Source of the DNA: Roseobacter sp. MH60115
GTDB taxonomy: Bacteria; Pseudomonadota; Alphaproteobacteria; Rhodobacterales; Rhodobacteraceae
NCBI RefSeq assembly: GCF_015644665.1
Contig: NZ_JADOBQ010000001.1
Coordinates: forward strand, 930,001-994,000
Length of the DNA stretch: 64,000 nucleotides
Reading direction: 5' to 3'
Every line of letters starts with the position of its first letter. Within the stretch, counting starts at the first letter, position 1. The translations under genes and the position numbers were made by a program. This document shows positions 60,015 to 64,000 of the stretch, piece by piece. Below the pieces are notes generated by a model. It had not been told where the DNA came from. It was given only the letters and a program-made list of their open reading frames with translations, and searched no databases.

Positions 60015-61363
60015 TGCAGCCGCCGAAACCTCAGAGCCGCGCGGATAAGGTCAGCCTGTGGCAGTACATGCGGCTCTTTCGGCGCGATATCCTCTCGGCG
60101 CAGCCGGAGCGTCTCTACCGCGCGTGGATGGCCGAGTTTCGCACGCTGTTTTTCCGCAGCTATATGGTGAATGACACCGACCTGATCAAAGCGGTGCTGA
60201 AGGAGCGCCCCAAGGATTTCCCGAAATCGGACCGTGTCGGGTCCGGGCTGCGGCCCTTGCTTGGCAATTCGGTGTTCCTGACCAATGGCGCGGTCTGGGA
60301 GCGGCAGCGGCGCATTATCGATCCGGCCTTCGAGGGCGGGCGCCTGCGCGATACCTTCCCGTCCATTCGCGATGCGGCGCGGGCGGCGACGGAGCGGTTC
60401 ACCGCGCTGGCAGGTCAGGACATCGATATCGAGCCGGAGACCAGCCACGCGGCCGCAGATGTGATCTTTCGCACGCTCTTTTCCATTCCCATCGACCACA
60501 AGGTCGCACGCGAAGTTTTCGAGGCGTTCCACCGCTATCAGCGCAGCCAGCCCATTCTGAACCTCGCGGCCTTTTTGCCCATTCCCGCCTGGATGCCGCG
60601 CGGATACCGTAAACCCACCAGGCAAAGCGCGCGCCACATTCGCCGCTTGATCCATACGCTGACGGACGCGCGACAGAGAGAGATCGACGCAGGCACCGCC
60701 CCCCAGGATCTGGCCACCAAGATCATGACCACACCCGACCCGGAAACCGGCGCGCGGTTCGATGTAGATGAAATGGTGGATCAGGTCGCGATCTTCTTTC
60801 TGGCGGGCCATGAAACCAGTGCCTCGGCGCTGGCCTGGGCCCTCTACCTGCTCGCGTTTTTCCCTGACTGGCAGGACCGGGTTGCGGAAGAAGCGCGCAC
60901 CGCCGATCTGGATGATTTCAGCCAGATGTCGAAGCTGAAGATCACCCGCGATGTCTTTCGCGAAACCCTGCGGCTCTATCCGCCGGTGCCAATGATGGTG
61001 CGTGAAACCACGCAGCCGGAGGTCTTTCGCAAGCGCGCGGTCAATCCGGGCGCCCAGGTGGTGATCAGCCAATGGCACCTGCATCGGCAGAACCGCCTGT
61101 GGGACGCACCCGATGATTTTGACCCGGCCCGCTGGGAGACAGAGAACGGCCGCAGCTGCGCGCGGGATGCCTATTTGCCCTTCAGCGCGGGCACACGGGT
61201 CTGCCCCGGGGCAGGGTTCGCGATGATCGAAGGGGTGATGATGCTGGCGTCACTGCTGCGCGATTTGAGAGTTGAATTGACCGATGACGCGCCCCCGGTG
61301 CCTGTGGCACATCTGACCGTCCGATCCCGCGACGGCATCAGGTTGCGCATTGTCAGGCGCTAA
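60011..61363 (+). CDS. Cytochrome P450
   Basis: 450 residues. The I-helix has FLAGHETSASAL (about 264-275), the K-helix ExxR is FRETLRLYPP, the PERF-like segment is FDPARWETENG, and the heme-thiolate loop is FSAGTRVCPGAGFAM with Cys 398. No membrane anchor or fused reductase is seen, so it needs separate ferredoxin partners not in this window. Substrate is unknown. Its ATG overlaps the stop of the membrane hydrolase gene, suggesting the two work on the same substrate class. Confidence 0.95.
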   Translation: MMQPPKPQSRADKVSLWQYMRLFRRDILSAQPERLYRAWMAEFRTLFFRSYMVNDTDLIKAVLKERPKDFPKSDRVGSGLRPLLGNSVFLTNGAVWERQRRIIDPAFEGGRLRDTFPSIRDAARAATERFTALAGQDIDIEPETSHAAADVIFRTLFSIPIDHKVAREVFEAFHRYQRSQPILNLAAFLPIPAWMPRGYRKPTRQSARHIRRLIHTLTDARQREIDAGTAPQDLATKIMTTPDPETGARFDVDEMVDQVAIFFLAGHETSASALAWALYLLAFFPDWQDRVAEEARTADLDDFSQMSKLKITRDVFRETLRLYPPVPMMVRETTQPEVFRKRAVNPGAQVVISQWHLHRQNRLWDAPDDFDPARWETENGRSCARDAYLPFSAGTRVCPGAGFAMIEGVMMLASLLRDLRVELTDDAPPVPVAHLTVRSRDGIRLRIVRR

Positions 61364-61432
61364 CATGTACCATCCCGCGCCGGTCTGTTCTATGGAGGGG
61401 CCAAGGGGCGGAATCAGAAGGAAAAACCGATC

Positions 61433-62323
61433 ATGTCAGACCAAAACGTGATGCGCACGCAGATGAAATCCGGCGCGGGCTTTATCGCAGCCCTCGATCA
61501 GTCCGGGGGGTCCACGCCCAAGGCGCTGAGCCTTTACGGTGTTGAACCTGCGGACTACTCCGGGGATGAGGAGATGTTCCGTGCGATGCACGACATGCGG
61601 GCCCGGATCATCCTGGCCGATGACTTCACCAGTCAGAAGGTGATCGGCGCGATCCTGTTCGAACGCACGATGCATGACGCGATCAACGACACGCCCGTGG
61701 CCGAATTGCTCTGGCGCGACCGGGGTGTTGTGCCGTTTCTCAAGATCGATAAGGGGTTGGAAGAGCAGGCCGACGGCGTGCAGCTGCTCAAACCCATGCC
61801 CGGTCTGGAAGAGACCCTGAAGGTCGCAAAGTCCAAGGGGATTTTCGGCACCAAGGAACGCTCGGTCATCCATGAAGCGAACGAGAAGGGCATCGCCGAG
61901 AATGTGGCGCAGCAATTCGAGGTGGCGCGCACCGTTATCGCCGCCGGTCTGGTGCCGATCCTGGAGCCTGAGGTGAACATTCACTCCGAGACCAAGGGGG
62001 AGGCCGAGGTTCTGCTGGAGGCCGAGATCGCCAAGCACCTCGACACGCTCGACGAAGGCGTGGATGTCATGCTGAAACTGACGCTGCCGGACGAACCCTG
62101 GCGCTATGACAAGCTGGCCGCCCATCCGCGGGTGCTGCGCGTGGTGGCGCTGTCGGGCGGCTATTCGACCGATGAGGCTTGCCAACGTCTGACGCAATGC
62201 ACAAGCATGATTGCCAGCTTTAGCCGGGCGCTGACCGAAGGGCTGAACGTGAAGATGTCCGATGCCGAATTCAACGCGGCGCTCGGCAGCAACATCGACA
62301 AGATCTATCGGGCGTCCATCTGA
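61433..62323 (+). CDS. Class I fructose-bisphosphate aldolase
   Basis: 296 residues, ATG 61433 behind AGAAGGAAA. Family marks: GFIAALDQSGGSTPKALSLYG, ADDFTSQKVIGAILFERTM, GVVPFLKIDKGLEEQADGVQ, EPEVNIHSETKGEAEVLLEAE and the Schiff-base region VDVMLKLTLPDEPW, then ALSGGYSTDEACQRL. It cleaves fructose 1,6-bisphosphate by Schiff base. Length is normal for the bacterial class I type. It stands alone between P450 and the RHH gene. Confidence 0.95.
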   Translation: MSDQNVMRTQMKSGAGFIAALDQSGGSTPKALSLYGVEPADYSGDEEMFRAMHDMRARIILADDFTSQKVIGAILFERTMHDAINDTPVAELLWRDRGVVPFLKIDKGLEEQADGVQLLKPMPGLEETLKVAKSKGIFGTKERSVIHEANEKGIAENVAQQFEVARTVIAAGLVPILEPEVNIHSETKGEAEVLLEAEIAKHLDTLDEGVDVMLKLTLPDEPWRYDKLAAHPRVLRVVALSGGYSTDEACQRLTQCTSMIASFSRALTEGLNVKMSDAEFNAALGSNIDKIYRASI

Positions 62324-62383
62324 CCGGATCGCTCAGCGGGTCGATCTGGTGACCGTGCAGGGAATCGCCCTGACCCCCTTGGG

Positions 62384-62626
62384 TCAGGGCTTGGTCTGCG
62401 CCTCTGCGGCACGGTCTTGCAAATCGCGCAACACGAAAACACGGATCGCGGAGGCCAGCCCCATATCGGCCCCGCGATCTACATCAATGTCGGCCACCAA
62501 GGCATTGATTGGCTGCGATTTCCGCTCTGCGATTGCGCGCAGAGCCCGCCAGAATTCCTCTTCCAGAGAAATCGATGTGCGGTGTCCTTTCAGGGTCACC
62601 GAATGCTTGACGGGCCGCCCGCTCAT
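62384..62626 (-). CDS. Ribbon-helix-helix domain protein
   Basis: 80 residues. The DNA-binding RHH pattern is [33 protein letters not shown], in the first 33 residues, with a beta strand (TSISL) then two helices, as in the RHH_4 family. The C-terminal half is short (DMGLASAIRVFVLRDLQDRA). It overlaps the DUF4169 gene start-stop by 4 bp. Target genes are unknown. Confidence 0.9.
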   Translation of the reverse strand: MSGRPVKHSVTLKGHRTSISLEEEFWRALRAIAERKSQPINALVADIDVDRGADMGLASAIRVFVLRDLQDRAAEAQTKP

Positions 62627-62799
62627 GTCTCGCGCTTGTGGGCTTCCAGATTGCGGGCGATCTTTTCGGCCTTGGCCTTGAGCAGGTCTTTCTGCGCCTT
62701 GGTCTGACCGAAATTGACCGCGTTTTCATCCGCACGGGCCTTGCGGGAGGCCCGGTTGCGCTCTTTGCGCACCTTGTTGAGGTTCACAGGGGTGCTCAT
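62623..62799 (-). CDS. DUF4169 protein
   Basis: 58 residues, read directly from the sequence because it is very short. It runs [20 protein letters not shown], then [17 protein letters not shown] and a basic helical tail ([18 protein letters not shown]). This is DUF4169, a small basic protein commonly encoded next to fumC and an RHH gene in Rhodobacterales. Its ATG overlaps the fumC stop and its stop overlaps the RHH start (both ATGA), so the three are translated from one message. Confidence 0.93.
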   Translation of the reverse strand: MSTPVNLNKVRKERNRASRKARADENAVNFGQTKAQKDLLKAKAEKIARNLEAHKRET

Positions 62800-64000
62800 T
62801 TCGGGCCAATCATGTTTTCCGGACGCACCACGCGCTCGAAGGTTTCCGCATCCACAAAGCCCAGGGCAATCGCCTCTTCCTTGAGGGTGGTGCCGTTCTT
62901 ATGCGCGGTCTTGGCGACCTTGGTGGCGTTGTCATAGCCGATCTCCGGCGCCAGCGCGGTCACCAGCATCAGGCTTTCGCGCATGAGTTTCTCGATCCGG
63001 TCGGCGTCCGCCTTGAGACCCACCACCAGGTTGTCGGTGAAGGCGGAGGCCGCATCGCCCAGCAACTGCATGGATTGCAGCACGTTATAAGCCATCATCG
63101 GCTTGTAGACGTTCAGCTCAAAGTGACCCTGAGAGCCGGCAAAACCAACGGCGGCGTCGTTGCCAAAGACATGGGCGCAGACCTGTGTGAGCGCCTCGCA
63201 TTGAGTGGGGTTGACCTTGCCCGGCATGATGGAAGATCCCGGCTCGTTTTCCGGCAGGACCAACTCGCCCAAGCCACAGCGGGGGCCGGAGCCCAGCAGG
63301 CGAATGTCATTGGCGATCTTGAAGAGGGAGGCCGCCACGGTCTTCAGCGCGCCAGAGATTTCCACCATCGCGTCATGCGCCGCCAGCGCTTCGAATTTAT
63401 TCGGCGCGGTCACGAAGGGCAGGCCGGTGATCTCGGCCATGTTCTTGGCAACGGTGACATCCCAGCCCTTGGTGGTGTTCAGCCCGGTGCCGACGGCAGT
63501 GCCGCCCTGCGCCAGCTCATAAATGCGACCCAGCGCGTCTTTCACCCGCTGAATGCCCATGGCAACCTGATGGGTATAGCCGGAAAACTCCTGGCTCAAC
63601 GTCAGTGGTGTGGCGTCCTGCGTATGGGTGCGCCCGATCTTGATGATGCCATCGAATTCCTCGACCTTGGCCTGCAAGGCTCCGTGCAGCTTTTCCAGCC
63701 CCGGCAGCAGCACGTCCCGCGCGGTCATCGCGGTGGAGATATGCATCGCCGTTGGGAAGGTATCGTTGGAGGACTGCCCCATGTTGCAGTGATCATTAGG
63801 GTGCACAGGGTCCTTGGAGCCGATCTCGCCCCCCAGAATTTCGATGGCGCGGTTGGCGATCACCTCATTGGCGTTCATGTTCGACTGCGTGCCCGAGCCT
63901 GTCTGCCAGACCACCAGCGGGAAATTGTCGTCGAAATTGCCCGCGACCACTTCGCCTGCGGCCTGAACAATCGCGTTGCCGCGTTCTGCATCCAGCTTGC
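62796..64000 (-). CDS. fumC: Class II fumarase FumC, 5' end outside window
   Basis: The frame is open at the right edge: 401 codons visible with the stop at 62796. Full FumC is about 460 residues, so some 60 are missing. Fumarase converts fumarate to malate. Family signatures are [36 protein letters not shown], the [17 protein letters not shown] signature and [17 protein letters not shown]. The overlap with DUF4169 is ATGA. Confidence 0.97.
   Translation of the reverse strand, partial: KLDAERGNAIVQAAGEVVAGNFDDNFPLVVWQTGSGTQSNMNANEVIANRAIEILGGEIGSKDPVHPNDHCNMGQSSNDTFPTAMHISTAMTARDVLLPGLEKLHGALQAKVEEFDGIIKIGRTHTQDATPLTLSQEFSGYTHQVAMGIQRVKDALGRIYELAQGGTAVGTGLNTTKGWDVTVAKNMAEITGLPFVTAPNKFEALAAHDAMVEISGALKTVAASLFKIANDIRLLGSGPRCGLGELVLPENEPGSSIMPGKVNPTQCEALTQVCAHVFGNDAAVGFAGSQGHFELNVYKPMMAYNVLQSMQLLGDAASAFTDNLVVGLKADADRIEKLMRESLMLVTALAPEIGYDNATKVAKTAHKNGTTLKEEAIALGFVDAETFERVVRPENMIGPK

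Overview
The window reads as chromosomal DNA of a marine Rhodobacterales (Roseobacter-group) alphaproteobacterium. This is inferred from a high-GC, densely packed gene set, a DUF1476/zeta-type ATPase inhibitor, DUF4169 and ribbon-helix-helix partners beside fumC, an alphaproteobacterial RNase E, a VPLPA-CTERM-like protein, and separately encoded methionine-synthase modules. No whole plasmid, complete prophage, CRISPR array or intact insertion sequence is visible.

Layout. 1-9226: a type II secretion cluster read from a central divergent promoter region (about 5047-5132): gspL-gspM-gspE-gspF and a lipoprotein leftward, gspG-gspH-gspI-gspC-gspD rightward. The rightward operon continues through overlapping starts into an ECF sigma factor, its RskA-type anti-sigma factor and a DUF4198 periplasmic protein (9226-11235). 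11325-15491: a DnaB-like ATPase, a small secreted protein, a PQQ-type sugar dehydrogenase with its cytochrome c, and a small membrane protein. 15821-15910: tRNA-Ser(GCU) with a terminator.

16356-21293 is the most unusual part: a three-gene overlapping operon. It holds an 88-residue precursor with a signal-like leader and a C-terminal run of Trp-X-Asn triads, a radical SAM/SPASM maturase whose only plausible starts lie inside the precursor gene, and a 1174-residue membrane-anchored protein I do not recognise. It looks like a cyclophane (triceptide-type) RiPP system.

21548-28938: a LacI-regulated sugar ABC transporter with a GH63-like glycosidase and a perfect palindromic operator. 29448-36512: tRNA-Asn, an MBL-fold hydrolase, an orphan histidine kinase, a C-terminally anchored surface protein, a divergent HxlR/GST pair, a DUF899 protein, a dioxygenase-like Tat protein, a ferric-reductase-like membrane protein and a CAU-anticodon tRNA. 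36644-42662: purM-purN, rnd, a lipoprotein, sufE, then DUF1638, YbjQ, a small membrane protein and a corrinoid protein. 42875-47884: an RND efflux pair with a divergent TetR regulator. 47881-51243: homocysteine methyltransferase, DUF1476, purC-purS-purQ. 51281-54379: a DctB/DctD-like two-component pair in which the regulator has lost the sigma-54 contact loop. 54859-64000: rne, a TusA-like protein, ccdA, a membrane hydrolase overlapping a cytochrome P450, class I fructose-bisphosphate aldolase, and the overlapping set fumC (partial)-DUF4169-RHH.

The genes mix housekeeping functions (purine and methionine synthesis, RNA decay, TCA cycle, glycolysis) with accessory blocks (T2SS, RiPP, sugar uptake, efflux). 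Starts were moved to internal codons where a Shine-Dalgarno (SD) sequence or family length argued for it. All family assignments come from reading the translated sequences; no database search was run.
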